Source: Desulfobotulus mexicanus
GTDB lineage: Bacteria; Desulfobacterota; Desulfobacteria; Desulfobacterales; ASO4-4
Assembly: GCF_006175995.1 (NCBI RefSeq)
Contig: NZ_VDMB01000002.1
Location: 205,090-269,089, forward strand
DNA: 64,000 nucleotides
Direction: 5' to 3'
Shown here: positions 10,030 through 18,586 of the stretch, in pieces
Position numbering within the stretch: position 1 is the first letter of the stretch
How the letters are laid out: each line of letters begins with the position of its first letter
Notes under the pieces: generated by a model
What the model saw: only the letters and a program-made list of their open reading frames with translations
What the model was told of the DNA's origin: nothing
Databases searched by the model: none
Translations under genes and position numbers: made by a program

Positions 10030-11094
10030 TCAGTATTTTTTATCCATGACATCCTTGCATGCCTTTTCAAAAAAACCAACGGCATGAACAAGAAAGGCAA
10101 AACGCTGATCTTTAGTCTGCCCATGGTAAAAACGATAGTAGATCTGCTGGGCAATCACGGACAGACGGAAAAGCCCGAAGACATAGTAAAAATCGAAATT
10201 ATGGATTTTTCTGCCTGTTTTTTCGGCATAGGCAGCCACAACCTCTTCCCGTGTCATCATACCCTCAAGGGTGGTGGGCATCAGTCGGGTATGCTGCAGG
10301 TAGTCCGGGTCTGTTTTATTGATCCAGTAGGCCATGGATGCGCCAAGGTCCATTAGGGGATCGCCGAGGGTGGCCATTTCCCAGTCCAGAATGCCGATGA
10401 TCTCCGTGGGATCATTGGGATTCAGAACAACATTGTCAAACTTGAAGTCATTATGGATGATTGAGGGTCTGTCCGTATCTCCGGGCTGTTTTTCCTCCAG
10501 CCATGCCATAACTTCCTCAAAGGCCGGAACATCAGGTGTACGGGCATCACGGAATCTGCGGGACCAGCCCTCCAGCTGTCTTTTTACATAGCCTTCCGGT
10601 TTTCCGAAATTTTCAAGTCCTGCATCCCGGATGTCAAGGTTATGGAGGTCGGCATGGACGGATACGAGATTCTCACAGAGCTTTGAGGCCTGGGATGGCG
10701 GGAGGCTGAAACCTCGAGGAAGTTCCTTTCGTAAAATGATACCGGGAATTCTCTGCATCACATAAAAGTCACATCCCATGATGTCCGGATCTTCACAAAA
10801 GCAGAGGGGTTCCGGGCAATAGGGAAAAACCGGTCGCAGGGCTTTTAGAATTCTGTATTCCCTGCCCATATCATGGGCCGTTTTCGCCTTTTTACCAAAG
10901 GGCGGACGGCGCAGGACCATTTCTTTGTCTCCGGAATGGAGAAGGTAGGTCAGGTTTGAAAATCCGCTGGGAAACTGCTGAATTTCCAAATTTTCTGAAA
11001 GGTGAGGAATCTGATCTTTCAGGTAAACGGAAAGTTTTTTCAGATCAAGCTCCTCGCCGGAACGCACCTGCGTGGCTTCATCCTGAATGGACAT
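10030..11094 (-). CDS. APH-type phosphotransferase, ACAD10/11 kinase-domain-like (LvaA-like)
   Basis: 354-aa aminoglycoside-phosphotransferase-fold kinase. Seen: LVLRRPPFGK-like nucleotide-binding region (MVLRRPPFGKKA), the Brenner motif IHNDFKFDN, and the metal motif ILDWEMATLGDP. This subfamily is fused to acyl-CoA dehydrogenase in animal ACAD10/11 and is LvaA in bacterial levulinate operons, where it phosphorylates 4-hydroxyacyl-CoA. The start is taken at 11094 (ATG 11100 is an alternative) after AGGAAG; an earlier start at 11136 would lie inside a repeat and is rejected. It is separated from the upstream tetR gene by the foldback repeat and followed by the SDR 28 bases later. Confidence 0.86.
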   Translation of the reverse strand: MSIQDEATQVRSGEELDLKKLSVYLKDQIPHLSENLEIQQFPSGFSNLTYLLHSGDKEMVLRRPPFGKKAKTAHDMGREYRILKALRPVFPYCPEPLCFCEDPDIMGCDFYVMQRIPGIILRKELPRGFSLPPSQASKLCENLVSVHADLHNLDIRDAGLENFGKPEGYVKRQLEGWSRRFRDARTPDVPAFEEVMAWLEEKQPGDTDRPSIIHNDFKFDNVVLNPNDPTEIIGILDWEMATLGDPLMDLGASMAYWINKTDPDYLQHTRLMPTTLEGMMTREEVVAAYAEKTGRKIHNFDFYYVFGLFRLSVIAQQIYYRFYHGQTKDQRFAFLVHAVGFFEKACKDVMDKKY

Positions 11095-11128
11095 ATTCAT
11101 TCTTCCTGTAATGGATGTTTGGTCACAG

Positions 11129-11527
11129 TTCAGCACAATTTCTAATTTCTATTTTTGTCAGGCAGATGCACAGGCCCCCAAGCTATTTGTCTGTGACGCA
11201 ATCCGGCACTCAAGCTGAAAAACGCAAGCCCCTTTACGGGATCAAAAGTGCTTAGGGATCTTGAGTGCCGGATTCGGGAGCTTCTTGCCCTGTGCGGAAG
11301 CGGCAAAAACTCTCCGCTACAGGCAGGATACGCTTTTTTATTACCATGGCAGGCTTAAGCACACTGCCTTTGTGGCGGGTCAGACAGTTTGCCGCTTCTT
11401 TCGCACAGGCCTTCAAAGCTCTGATCCGAAACGATTGCAATGTCACTGGCAAATAGCCAGGGTGCCTTGCAACAGTAAGAAGCTGCTGCAATTATAGCAT
11501 TGGAATTTCAGAATAAATTGTGCTGAA
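11129..11527 (+). repeat. foldback intergenic repeat, long form with two inner hairpins (copy 2)
   Basis: Ends TTCAGCACAATTT (left) and AATTGTGCTGAA (right) are inverted repeats. The central hairpin at 11291-11407 matches copy 1; one change in the inner stem (CCGCTACAGG facing TGTGGCGG) gives a G-U pair, which keeps the fold only as RNA of this strand. A second module, TCCGGCACTCAAG/CTTGAGTGCCGGA (11202-11272), sits in the left arm and is also in the copy at 45.7 kb but at another position. The element splits the lipid operon between tetR and the kinase gene. Confidence 0.9.
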
Positions 11528-11574
11528 CATTTTCGTTTTTTCTTTGTGTTATATGACAAGAGATGATCACCTGA

Positions 11575-12258
11575 TCAGGGCTGCACCAGGGCTTTTCTGA
11601 TAAAACGGATGAGAAAGTTTGCATACTCATCCACATGGATCTGTCTATTTTTATATTTCCAGCGCTTGAGATACCAGTCCTGGAGCATGGCCTTGATCAT
11701 GGCAGCGGTCAGGTTGGCATCCTCAAAGGAAAAGACCCCTGCTTTTTCTCCTTCTTCCAGAATATCTCTAAAAATGGATTCCGTAAGAAGTTCGCTCTCA
11801 ATGGCTTTTTTGGCTTCATCCCGTCCCATATTTTTGGTTTCCATATATGAAAAATAAAACCATTTCTGCATGTTTTCGCTCAGGTAAATGTGGGTGCGGA
11901 TGGCCATTTCCAGTTTTTCTTCAGGAGGGGCTGGCTCTTCCAGTGCTTCGGCCATAATCCCCATTACAAATTTCCGCCCCTGATCCTGCATGATGTGGAG
12001 CAGGGCCTCCTTGCCGGGGAAATAGGAGTAGAGGCAGCCCATGCTCAGACCGGATTCTGCCTGAAGATCCCGCAGACTCATGGCATCAAAACCTTTTTTT
12101 ACTGAAAGATTCAATGCTGCTTCCAGAATAGCCATGAGATTTTTAACGGCGGTTTCTTCTTTTTTGATCCGTATGGAATCACTTCCGGACCGGAAGAGCT
12201 CCCGACACACCCTCTCCATGGATGTGTCGTGTTTAGTTTTAAAGGATTCGAAATTCAT
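11575..12258 (-). CDS. TetR-family transcriptional regulator
   Basis: 227 aa. After a leader of about 40 residues comes a TetR DNA-binding domain: ILEAALNLSVKKGFDAMSLRDLQAESGLSMGCLYSYFPGKEALL. The rest is a helical ligand-binding domain of no recognised subtype. The ATG overlaps the acyl-CoA dehydrogenase stop as ATGA, so it is translated with that gene. It is the natural candidate to bind the GAACGAGCGTTC operator at 14270, ahead of the same operon, and would then control its own synthesis; by family habit the inducer could be an acyl-CoA. The last two points are inference. Confidence 0.9.
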   Translation of the reverse strand: MNFESFKTKHDTSMERVCRELFRSGSDSIRIKKEETAVKNLMAILEAALNLSVKKGFDAMSLRDLQAESGLSMGCLYSYFPGKEALLHIMQDQGRKFVMGIMAEALEEPAPPEEKLEMAIRTHIYLSENMQKWFYFSYMETKNMGRDEAKKAIESELLTESIFRDILEEGEKAGVFSFEDANLTAAMIKAMLQDWYLKRWKYKNRQIHVDEYANFLIRFIRKALVQP

Positions 12259-13451
12259 CAGAGGTACCGTTTCAGAATTCTTCTGGCCATGGCTGTTTTA
12301 TGAACCTCATCCGCACCATCATAAATACGGGCTGCCCGTTCATGGCGGAAGAAGTAGGCAAGGATGGTGTCATCGGTCATCCCCAGTCCCCCATGAACCT
12401 GCAGGGCACGGTCAATAACCTTCTGCATGATACCGGCCACGTAAAATTTGATGGCGGATATTTCATCCCTTGCTTTGGCTGCCCCCACCTGATCAATACA
12501 CCATGCCGCATGGAGGGTCATGAGGCGGGCCGACTGAATTTCCGCTGCGGATTCCGCCACCCACTGCTGGACAATATGACGGGAGGCAAGGGTCTGGTCA
12601 TCTCTGGTGATTTTTCTGAAGTTTGCCCTCTGGCACATCAGATCAAAGGATCTGTGGCAGATGCCCAGCCAGCGCATGCAATGGTGGATCCGGCCCGGTC
12701 CCAGCCTGTCCTGGGCCATGATAAAACCATGTCCTTCCTCCCCCAGAAGATTTTCTGCAGGAACCCTGCAGTTTTGCAGCAGGATTTCTCCGTGGCTGGC
12801 GTAATCCGTCCCCTCATGGCCCATGACGGGAATGTTGCGTACCAGATTGAAGCCGGGGGTGTCCGTGGGCACGATAATCATACTGGCCTGGGCATAGGTG
12901 GGGGCTTCGGGGTTGGTTACGGCCATGACAATGCAGAACTGGGAACCGTCTGCGGCCGTTGTGTACCATTTGTGGCCGTTGATTATGTAATCACTGCCAT
13001 CCCTGACAGCCGTTGTTCCCAGCATGACGGGGTTGGAGCCTGGCATATCCGGTTCGGTCATGCCGAAGCAGCTCCGGATGTCTCCCTTTACCAGAGGAGC
13101 CAGCCAGCGTTCATTCTGCTCTTTAGTGCCATACATGTGAAGGATTTCCGCATTACCCGCATCCGGGGCCTGGCACCAGAAAACAAAGTGACCGAGGGGG
13201 GAGCGGCCAAGGGCTTCGGAAACCATGGCATGGTCCACCATGGAAAGTCCCATACCACCCAGTTCCGGTGGATAGATGGGAGCCCAGAGTTCCATTTCCT
13301 TGACCATTTTCTGCTTTTCACGGATAAGCGGGAGCAGTTCATGGAAATCTTTTTTTACAAATTCCTTTTCCAGAGGGAAAAGCTCTTTCTCCACAAATTC
13401 ATTGATCATTTTTAAAATAGTCTGCATTTTGTCGGAAACTGTAAAATCCAT
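12258..13451 (-). CDS. acyl-CoA dehydrogenase (ACAD10/11, LvaC-like)
   Basis: 397-aa flavoprotein of the acyl-CoA dehydrogenase fold: helical N-domain, FAD-binding middle (CFGMTEPDMPGSN, INGHKWYTTAA), and C-domain with QVHGGLGMTDD and the region YDGADEVHK where the Glu is at the usual catalytic-base position. A strong ribosome site AAAGGAGAAAATC precedes ATG 13451. Neighbouring APH-kinase and SDR genes point to the ACAD11/LvaC group, whose members act on 4-phosphooxyacyl-CoA and do not perform a plain fatty-acid oxidation step; the subgroup assignment is inference from context. etfBA lies close by on the other strand. Confidence 0.92.
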   Translation of the reverse strand: MDFTVSDKMQTILKMINEFVEKELFPLEKEFVKKDFHELLPLIREKQKMVKEMELWAPIYPPELGGMGLSMVDHAMVSEALGRSPLGHFVFWCQAPDAGNAEILHMYGTKEQNERWLAPLVKGDIRSCFGMTEPDMPGSNPVMLGTTAVRDGSDYIINGHKWYTTAADGSQFCIVMAVTNPEAPTYAQASMIIVPTDTPGFNLVRNIPVMGHEGTDYASHGEILLQNCRVPAENLLGEEGHGFIMAQDRLGPGRIHHCMRWLGICHRSFDLMCQRANFRKITRDDQTLASRHIVQQWVAESAAEIQSARLMTLHAAWCIDQVGAAKARDEISAIKFYVAGIMQKVIDRALQVHGGLGMTDDTILAYFFRHERAARIYDGADEVHKTAMARRILKRYL

Positions 13452-13477
13452 GATTTTCTCCTTTGCTGTTGTTTATA

Positions 13478-14179
13478 TTAACGGTAGGTGATCCAATCTT
13501 GCCTGCCGCATATTTCTAGATGGGGAGCATGGTTCCAGGCGTGGAGACGGAAATCCTTTTCCTTTGCAATCCATATGGACATGGAGGAATTCATACATTG
13601 CCAGGAAAGGTCCATGGCTTTTTTGGGAGGGATTTCAAGAAAAAGATGCATACAGGTGGCAATGACGCCTCCGGATGTGACAATGAGAATTTTCTTTTTT
13701 CCCTGAAGATCCAGATCCAGAATACCCCTTCGGACTCTTTCCCTGAATTCGTGCCAGCTTTCCAGTGGATACTCGCCTTCCTCCATGTGCATCCACCTGT
13801 CCAGAAGCCCGCTTAAAATTCTCTGAAATGCCCCTTTATCCTGAATGATATTTTGAAAATCCGAGGCTGCTTTCTCATTTTCCGAAAGTATTTCCGGAAG
13901 AATTTCCCGGAAAACGCCTTCGGAATCGTACTCATCAAATGCGGGTGTTTGTATGAGCTGTGTTGCATGGATATTGTCTGGCATTTCTTGCATGAGTATC
14001 TGCGCAGTTTTTTTCTGACGGGAGAGATTTCCTGAAAAGATTTCATCAAAAATTGAGTTCGTTTTTTTGAAGTAGTCAGCCAGAAGGGCTGCTTGAATTT
14101 CTCCTGTGGGAGAAAGTCTGTCATAGCAAGCTTCTCCAAAGGAGGCCTGTCCGTGGCGGATAAGGTAGAGCATGCCCAT
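13478..14179 (-). CDS. histidine phosphatase (phosphoglycerate-mutase fold)
   Basis: 233-aa protein starting MGMLYLIRHGQASFG with the RHG phosphohistidine motif at residues 8-10. The second Arg/Glu region (SRQKKTAQIL) and the late motif TSGGVIAT, in which Gly replaces the usual second His, follow. The substitution at TSGG means one catalytic His may be missing, so activity is uncertain. It is the first gene after the operon promoter, 26 bases before the acyl-CoA dehydrogenase. The RBS is weak (GGGAAAACAAAA). Substrate unknown; a phosphorylated intermediate of the kinase pathway is a tempting but unproved idea. Confidence 0.85.
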   Translation of the reverse strand: MGMLYLIRHGQASFGEACYDRLSPTGEIQAALLADYFKKTNSIFDEIFSGNLSRQKKTAQILMQEMPDNIHATQLIQTPAFDEYDSEGVFREILPEILSENEKAASDFQNIIQDKGAFQRILSGLLDRWMHMEEGEYPLESWHEFRERVRRGILDLDLQGKKKILIVTSGGVIATCMHLFLEIPPKKAMDLSWQCMNSSMSIWIAKEKDFRLHAWNHAPHLEICGRQDWITYR

Positions 14180-14230
14180 TTTTGTTTTCCCAGGGTTGGC
14201 GTGACAGTTGTTGAATACTTGTTGAACAGG

Positions 14231-14259
14231 ATAGTATGCTCTGGAAATCCAGCGGTCAA
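14231..14259 (-). promoter_or_regulatory. sigma-70 promoter of the acyl-CoA/kinase operon
   Basis: On the minus strand TTGACC (14254-14259), a 17-base spacer and TACTAT (14231-14236). Both boxes are near consensus with ideal spacing, about 50 bases before the first gene (14179). Confidence 0.75.
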
Positions 14260-14269
14260 GAAAAAAAAA

Positions 14270-14281
14270 GAACGAGCGTTC
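14270..14281. promoter_or_regulatory. TetR-type operator upstream of the acyl-CoA/kinase operon
   Basis: GAACG-AG-CGTTC is an inverted repeat with a 2-base centre, flanked by an A run on the left and a T run on the right. It begins 10 bases upstream of the -35 box. Its AACGnnCGTT form is of the type used by TetR-family regulators of acyl-CoA genes, and a TetR gene lies in the operon it precedes. Confidence 0.6.
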
Positions 14282-14432
14282 GATTTTTTTATTTGACAGG
14301 GATGGTTTTCTGGTTTTTTATGTATCGAGACAGATGCTTTCTTTATCATTTGGGTATTGTCTTGGATGATGTGTAAGGGTAAATAGGTCTTTGGATATAT
14401 TCTGAAATGAAATTTCTGACAGGGATATGATA

Positions 14433-14777
14433 ATGACAGCCTATAAAGCCCTAAGCACTGAAAAAATGGGATTAAATATTACACCGGGAACAATATTCAA
14501 AATGAAAATAGAGGGTATTGATATTCCAATCAAAATTCAGGCCAGTTTGGTGGGGATGGTAAAAAACGAGTATATTCTCATTACCCACCCAACCCCCTTT
14601 GCAACGACAAAACCCAAGCTGTATGCGGGTAACGGAATCATCGCCCAGTATCAGGATGGCAGTGATATCTGTGTTTTTGGCGTAAAGATAATGGATGCCA
14701 TCATGAAGCCCATACGTGTTGTTGTCCTTGAATATCCGGATAAAATCATACGGCGGAAAATACGGCCGGAGACTTGA
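14433..14777 (+). CDS. small YcgR-like N-domain (PilZN) protein without a PilZ domain
   Basis: 114 aa. The pattern LVGMVKNEYILITHP...GNGIIAQYQDGSDICVFGVKI...PIRVVVLEYPDKIIRRKIR is that of the N-terminal flagellar-brake domain of YcgR-type c-di-GMP effectors. In complete proteins the RR..R stretch begins the PilZ domain; here the protein stops right after RRKIRPET. It is therefore a stand-alone N-domain or a truncated gene. ATG 14433 has AGGG at a suitable distance (14427 is an alternative). The 250-base A/T-rich gap before it holds the operon promoter of the opposite strand. A GGDEF protein and CheZ are encoded a few kb away. Confidence 0.6.
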   Translation: MTAYKALSTEKMGLNITPGTIFKMKIEGIDIPIKIQASLVGMVKNEYILITHPTPFATTKPKLYAGNGIIAQYQDGSDICVFGVKIMDAIMKPIRVVVLEYPDKIIRRKIRPET

Positions 14778-14857
14778 ACTGTATTTCCGGTTTTCCATGG
14801 TCCGAGTTATGGATGGGAAGGGTTTATATCTGAAAAAAGATCCGAGGGGGTAAGAAA

Positions 14858-15634
14858 ATGCATATAGTTGTATGTGTAAAGGCAATTTCTGATCATCTGC
14901 CGGATCTGGGGTCGTTTCAAAAAGACGATGCCTCTGGCTCCGTGCATATGGGTGACTGGGACAGTGCGGCTGTGGAGACGGCTCTGAATCTTCGGGAGAG
15001 TTCCGGTGAGGGAAGGGTTACGGTTTTGACTGCGGGGCCGGTTTCATGGGAGCCTGTTCTGCGGCGATCCCTTGGCATGGGTGCGGATGCTGCTTTTCGT
15101 GTGGAACACAAGCCGGACCCGGTAAATCTCCAGAAAACTGCCAGGGCATTGCATGAGGCTTTATTTGTACTGAAGCCGGATCTGGTTCTTTGCGGAGCCA
15201 TGGGAGAAGATTGCATGTATGCAGCCATTGGTCCTATGCTGGCAACTGCGGGGAATCTTCCATTTCTCACCATGGCCATGGGTATAGAGATTAATGGAGA
15301 AGGTTTTTCAGTTTTATGTGAAGGCGAAGGCGGAAAGCGTTTGCGATATGCCTTGCCCCTTGGATGCCTGATTACTGTGCAGACTGGAATTTACAGTCCG
15401 AGATATCCAAAACTTTCTTTGATGCTCAAGGCGGACAAGGCAGAGATTCCACTTCTGGACTTTGCTGAAAAAGATGTGGCATTTCCTGTCTCGGCAGAAA
15501 AGTTCACAGTGCCGCCACCAAGCAGGAAAGTTTCTTTCCTTGAGGGAAATATTGAAGAAAAAGCCGGGACTTTTATTCATATACTGATTCAAAGGGGCTG
15601 GCTTCAGGCTTGTATTGCAAAGGAGGGCGCATGA
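14858..15634 (+). CDS. etfB: electron transfer flavoprotein beta subunit
   Basis: 258 aa; starts MHIVVCVKAISD and contains MGDWDSAAVETALNLRE, TAGPVSWEPVLRRSLGMGADAAF and GAMGEDCMYAAIGPMLA, all typical of EtfB. With EtfA it carries electrons from acyl-CoA dehydrogenases to the quinone pool or, in bifurcating types, to ferredoxin. GAGGGGG precedes the ATG. The stop overlaps the etfA start (ATGA). The divergent acyl-CoA dehydrogenase operon is a likely client, by position only. Confidence 0.9.
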   Translation: MHIVVCVKAISDHLPDLGSFQKDDASGSVHMGDWDSAAVETALNLRESSGEGRVTVLTAGPVSWEPVLRRSLGMGADAAFRVEHKPDPVNLQKTARALHEALFVLKPDLVLCGAMGEDCMYAAIGPMLATAGNLPFLTMAMGIEINGEGFSVLCEGEGGKRLRYALPLGCLITVQTGIYSPRYPKLSLMLKADKAEIPLLDFAEKDVAFPVSAEKFTVPPPSRKVSFLEGNIEEKAGTFIHILIQRGWLQACIAKEGA

Positions 15635-16596
15635 CCCGGCTTGATATTGTTCTGGGAAGGGGAGATATCTTTTCACTAGGGGCAGAGCTTATGGGTCTGG
15701 CAGGTCTCCTTGTCGGAGAGGATGAGGGTAAAAGGATTCGTTTTCTCCTGCCCTTTGGTGGAGAAGCTCATCAGATAAGAGATCTTGCTCTCCTTGGTGT
15801 TGAAGTGCAGATTTTTCAATATTCAGGGGAAAAGCATTTTTCAGCAGAATACGGGCAAAAGGTTTTAAATTCTTTTTGGAAAGCAGAAAAACCTGATTTT
15901 ATTCTGATGCCCGATGCAGGTATCTGGCGCAGTGTGGCACCTGCCCTGGCATTTCAGAGCGATGCTGCTTATATTCCGGCCCTGCGGGCCCTTGAAAAGG
16001 ATGCCCATGGGATGCTCCTTGGCCGTCAGACATGGAGTGGAAGGCGTATGCTATGGATGCGGCTTCATAAAAAAAGTGCCGTTCTGACTGTCAGCCCCGG
16101 TTCCTTTACTCCCGCAGAAAAAAAAGACATTCCCGGTAAAACAGAAGTTTTTCAAGCGGCACAGGTCGGCGCATCCATACCTTTTCTGGGAGAGGAGCCT
16201 GGAGCTGTTGCTGCTGGGCTTCGGGAGGCCCGCATTGTACTGGCTGCGGGCAGAGGTGTTGAAGGCTCTTCTCAGATGGATCTGATAGGGAGATTTGGCA
16301 GATATCTTCCCGGAAGTATCCTTGCCGGAAGCCGTCCTGTCTGTGATGGAGGGATGCTGCCCTATGACCGTCAGATTGGTGAAACCGGGGCTGATGTGGC
16401 ACCTGAGCTTTATGTGGCCTTTGGTATTTCCGGTGCTTCCCAGCACCTTGCGGGGATGGGCCGGTCTGGTTTTGTGGTTGCTGTGAACAAAGAAAAGACA
16501 GCCCCTTTTTTTCAGCATGCGGATCTGGGAATTGTGGAAGATCTGGAGGTTTTTCTTGAGGCAATTTTAAAAATCATGGATACAGAAAAAGCCTAA
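15631..16596 (+). CDS. etfA: electron transfer flavoprotein alpha subunit
   Basis: About 321 aa. The C-terminal FAD domain is clear: GRGVEGSSQMDLIGRFGRYL, GSRPVCDGGMLPYDRQIGE, YVAFGISGASQHLAGM and VAVNKEKTAPFFQHADLGIVEDL. The N-terminal half is more divergent than usual. The start ATG 15631 overlaps the etfB stop and has GGAGGGC upstream. No extra ferredoxin domain is fused. It ends at a foldback repeat. Confidence 0.9.
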   Translation: MTRLDIVLGRGDIFSLGAELMGLAGLLVGEDEGKRIRFLLPFGGEAHQIRDLALLGVEVQIFQYSGEKHFSAEYGQKVLNSFWKAEKPDFILMPDAGIWRSVAPALAFQSDAAYIPALRALEKDAHGMLLGRQTWSGRRMLWMRLHKKSAVLTVSPGSFTPAEKKDIPGKTEVFQAAQVGASIPFLGEEPGAVAAGLREARIVLAAGRGVEGSSQMDLIGRFGRYLPGSILAGSRPVCDGGMLPYDRQIGETGADVAPELYVAFGISGASQHLAGMGRSGFVVAVNKEKTAPFFQHADLGIVEDLEVFLEAILKIMDTEKA

Positions 16597-16759
16597 TTAT
16601 TCAGCACAGTTTATTCTAAACTGCCAATGCTGTAGTTGCAGCAGGTGGCTATTTGCAAGTGACATTGCAATCGTTTCGGATTGCGTCACGGGCAAATAGC
16701 CTGGGGTCTGTGCATCTGTCTTGCAGGTATGGTGCTTGAAAACTGTGCTGAACAGTTAC
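16594..16759 (+). repeat. foldback intergenic repeat, short form (copy 3)
   Basis: TAATTATTCAGCACAG at the left end mirrors CTGTGCTGAACAGTTA at the right end. Inside, GGCTATTTGCAAGTGACATT and GCAATC face GATTGCGTCAC and GGCAAATAGCC, so the whole element can fold on itself. It lacks the inner hairpins of the long copies; its centre (GTTTCG) is where those are found in copies 1, 2 and 5. It lies between convergent etfA and cheZ. Confidence 0.88.
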
Positions 16760-16773
16760 GTTCCGGCCAGTTC

Positions 16774-17448
16774 TCAGTCGATCCCGTACTCGGAGAGGAG
16801 AGCATCAATGTTTTCCTGGGAGATTTTGTTAAGAACCTCTTCCCGGATTTCTTTTGTGTTTTTGTCCGGGTTGGCTTCTTTGTTCTGAAGCATCAGGTTG
16901 TGGGAAAGGTAAAGACGATTGATGATTTCTTCAACTTTTCTGATGAAGATAATCACCTTGTTCATTTTCTGGCCGATGAGATCCTGAAAACTTAAAGCCG
17001 TTAGGATTTCAAAAAAATTATCCTGAAGTGTATCCATGAAGGATGCCAGCTCTTCCCCTGAGATTTTACCTTCCATGCAGATGCTGCGTTGTTTCTCAAG
17101 GATTTCCATTTGCTTTTCCACAATATCCATGATGGAAAAAGTGGCATTTTCGGTGCGGGCATGGATATCTTCCAGCTGCATGGCCGTCTGGTTGAAGGCT
17201 TCGCCCGGAGCCTCTTCCTCCGAGGTTTCTCCAGTTTCTCTGCGCAATTTACGCATTTCCCTCACCAGATCTTCAAGGCCTTCCTTGATATCCGTGGAAA
17301 TCCCCTGATAGAATTCACCATCATTGATGGCTTGGGAAAGGGCCTTCTGCACTTCAATGGCAACGGATTTTTCTAAGGTTTCCCTGATGGTTCTGGAAAC
17401 ATCCATGTTAAGCCGTTCAGCCAGCCTCGATAGAATTTCTTCTTCCAT
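16774..17448 (-). CDS. cheZ: CheZ-family CheY phosphatase
   Basis: 224 aa, mostly helical, forming the long hairpin typical of CheZ. The active-site signature FQDLIGQKMNKV carries the Asp and Gln that stimulate CheY-P hydrolysis. The C-terminal end ISQENIDALLSEYGID fits the CheY-binding peptide of CheZ (IDxLLxxLG). Acidic/glutamate-rich linkers lie in between. The next gene on the same strand, upstream, is a GGDEF protein, but no chemotaxis kinase or receptor is encoded nearby, so it presumably serves a remote che cluster. Confidence 0.85.
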   Translation of the reverse strand: MEEEILSRLAERLNMDVSRTIRETLEKSVAIEVQKALSQAINDGEFYQGISTDIKEGLEDLVREMRKLRRETGETSEEEAPGEAFNQTAMQLEDIHARTENATFSIMDIVEKQMEILEKQRSICMEGKISGEELASFMDTLQDNFFEILTALSFQDLIGQKMNKVIIFIRKVEEIINRLYLSHNLMLQNKEANPDKNTKEIREEVLNKISQENIDALLSEYGID

Positions 17449-17561
17449 ACCTGCCTGTTCCGGATAAAGGGTTTCACAACCGATTACAGCATATACTTTT
17501 GAGTTGAGTGGTTGTTTCGATATTTATTCTGGTTACCCATCGTTTTTAAGAAACATCTGAT

Positions 17562-18422
17562 TCATACGGATTCTTTTTCACCGGAGGTTTTGTGGGGGGT
17601 GGAAAAGAAAGCATATCCAAGCCCTCTGGTTTTAGCCTGATACATGGCTTCATCCGCATAGCGTATCAGGGTTTTGAGATCATTGTTATCATCCGGATAA
17701 ACAGAAATACCGAAACTTCCGGAAACAGAAACCATCTGAGCTCCTATATCAATGGGCTCATTAACGGCCTTCATCAGCCTTCTTACGCCAAGGGATGCAT
17801 GGATACCTGCCTTGAGATCCGACAGCCCAAGGATGAACTCATCCCCGCCGAAACGTGCCAGTGTGTCGGTTTTTCGGATGGTGGCCAGCAGGCGTTCGGA
17901 GATAACCTTCAAAACTATGTCTCCGGCCTTGTGGCCATAGGTGTCGTTGACTGGTTTAAAGCCGTTTAGATCCATGAAAATAATTGCCAGGCATGTCTTA
18001 TGACGTTTTGCATGGTGAATGAGTTGGCCTCCCCTTTCCATGAATATTTCCCGGGTGGCAAGACCGGTCAGGGCATCCTTGTTTTCTTTTCTGGGCTGGC
18101 AGGAATCTAAGACAAGGACAGCATAAAAAGTCTGGCTTGCGTGGTGATATTTTAAAATAACCTCCCTGTCTTCTCCTCCGATCAGGCCTTCGGCCCTGTA
18201 TCGGATTTCCCTGTTTTCCCTTTTCGATTTTTCCATAAGAACCTGAAGGGTGCCCAGCCGGGCCTCCGGAATCAGGCTTTTCATGTTTCTTCCGGAAAAA
18301 TCATGGATGCCTGTACTTTTTGTCAGTGCCTCATTGGCGTAGATCAGATTGAGCCCTGAATCAAGAATGCACATTTCAAGGGGTATCATATCATGGAAGT
18401 AGGCAAGAAGATCAGGATCCAT
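17562..18422 (-). CDS. diguanylate cyclase with N-terminal PAS domain
   Basis: 286 aa. Residues 1-110 look like a PAS sensor (MCILDSGLNLIYANEALTKS). A GGDEF domain follows: DALTGLATREIFMERGG, FMDLNGFKPVNDTYGHKAGD, and an intact RFGGDEF signature. An inhibitory RxxD site (RKTD) lies 5 residues before GGDEF. The protein should thus make c-di-GMP and be product-inhibited. No membrane segment is seen, so it is cytoplasmic. About 110 bases separate it from cheZ downstream. Confidence 0.92.
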   Translation of the reverse strand: MDPDLLAYFHDMIPLEMCILDSGLNLIYANEALTKSTGIHDFSGRNMKSLIPEARLGTLQVLMEKSKRENREIRYRAEGLIGGEDREVILKYHHASQTFYAVLVLDSCQPRKENKDALTGLATREIFMERGGQLIHHAKRHKTCLAIIFMDLNGFKPVNDTYGHKAGDIVLKVISERLLATIRKTDTLARFGGDEFILGLSDLKAGIHASLGVRRLMKAVNEPIDIGAQMVSVSGSFGISVYPDDNNDLKTLIRYADEAMYQAKTRGLGYAFFSTPHKTSGEKESV

Positions 18423-18586
18423 GGAATAACCTTCATATTTGAGGTTTATTCAATCAGGCATTCCGGAGACCGGCTCCGGTATGCCTGATAATTGGTCCAG
18501 CGGTCAAAACACTATGCTTGAAAGATTAATGAAAAACTTTATAAGAAATTTAACAGAAGCCTCTACCTAAATCTATTCTTTTATGG

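Noticed and set aside
11094-11136. Longer start for the APH-type kinase gene at 11136
   Set aside because: It lies inside the end of a repeat; the ATGs at 11100 and 11094 have AGGAAG at the right place.
12300-13415. A 371-codon open frame opposite the acyl-CoA dehydrogenase
   Set aside because: It is antisense to a complete, clearly recognised gene and has no family resemblance; long antisense frames are common in such codon use.
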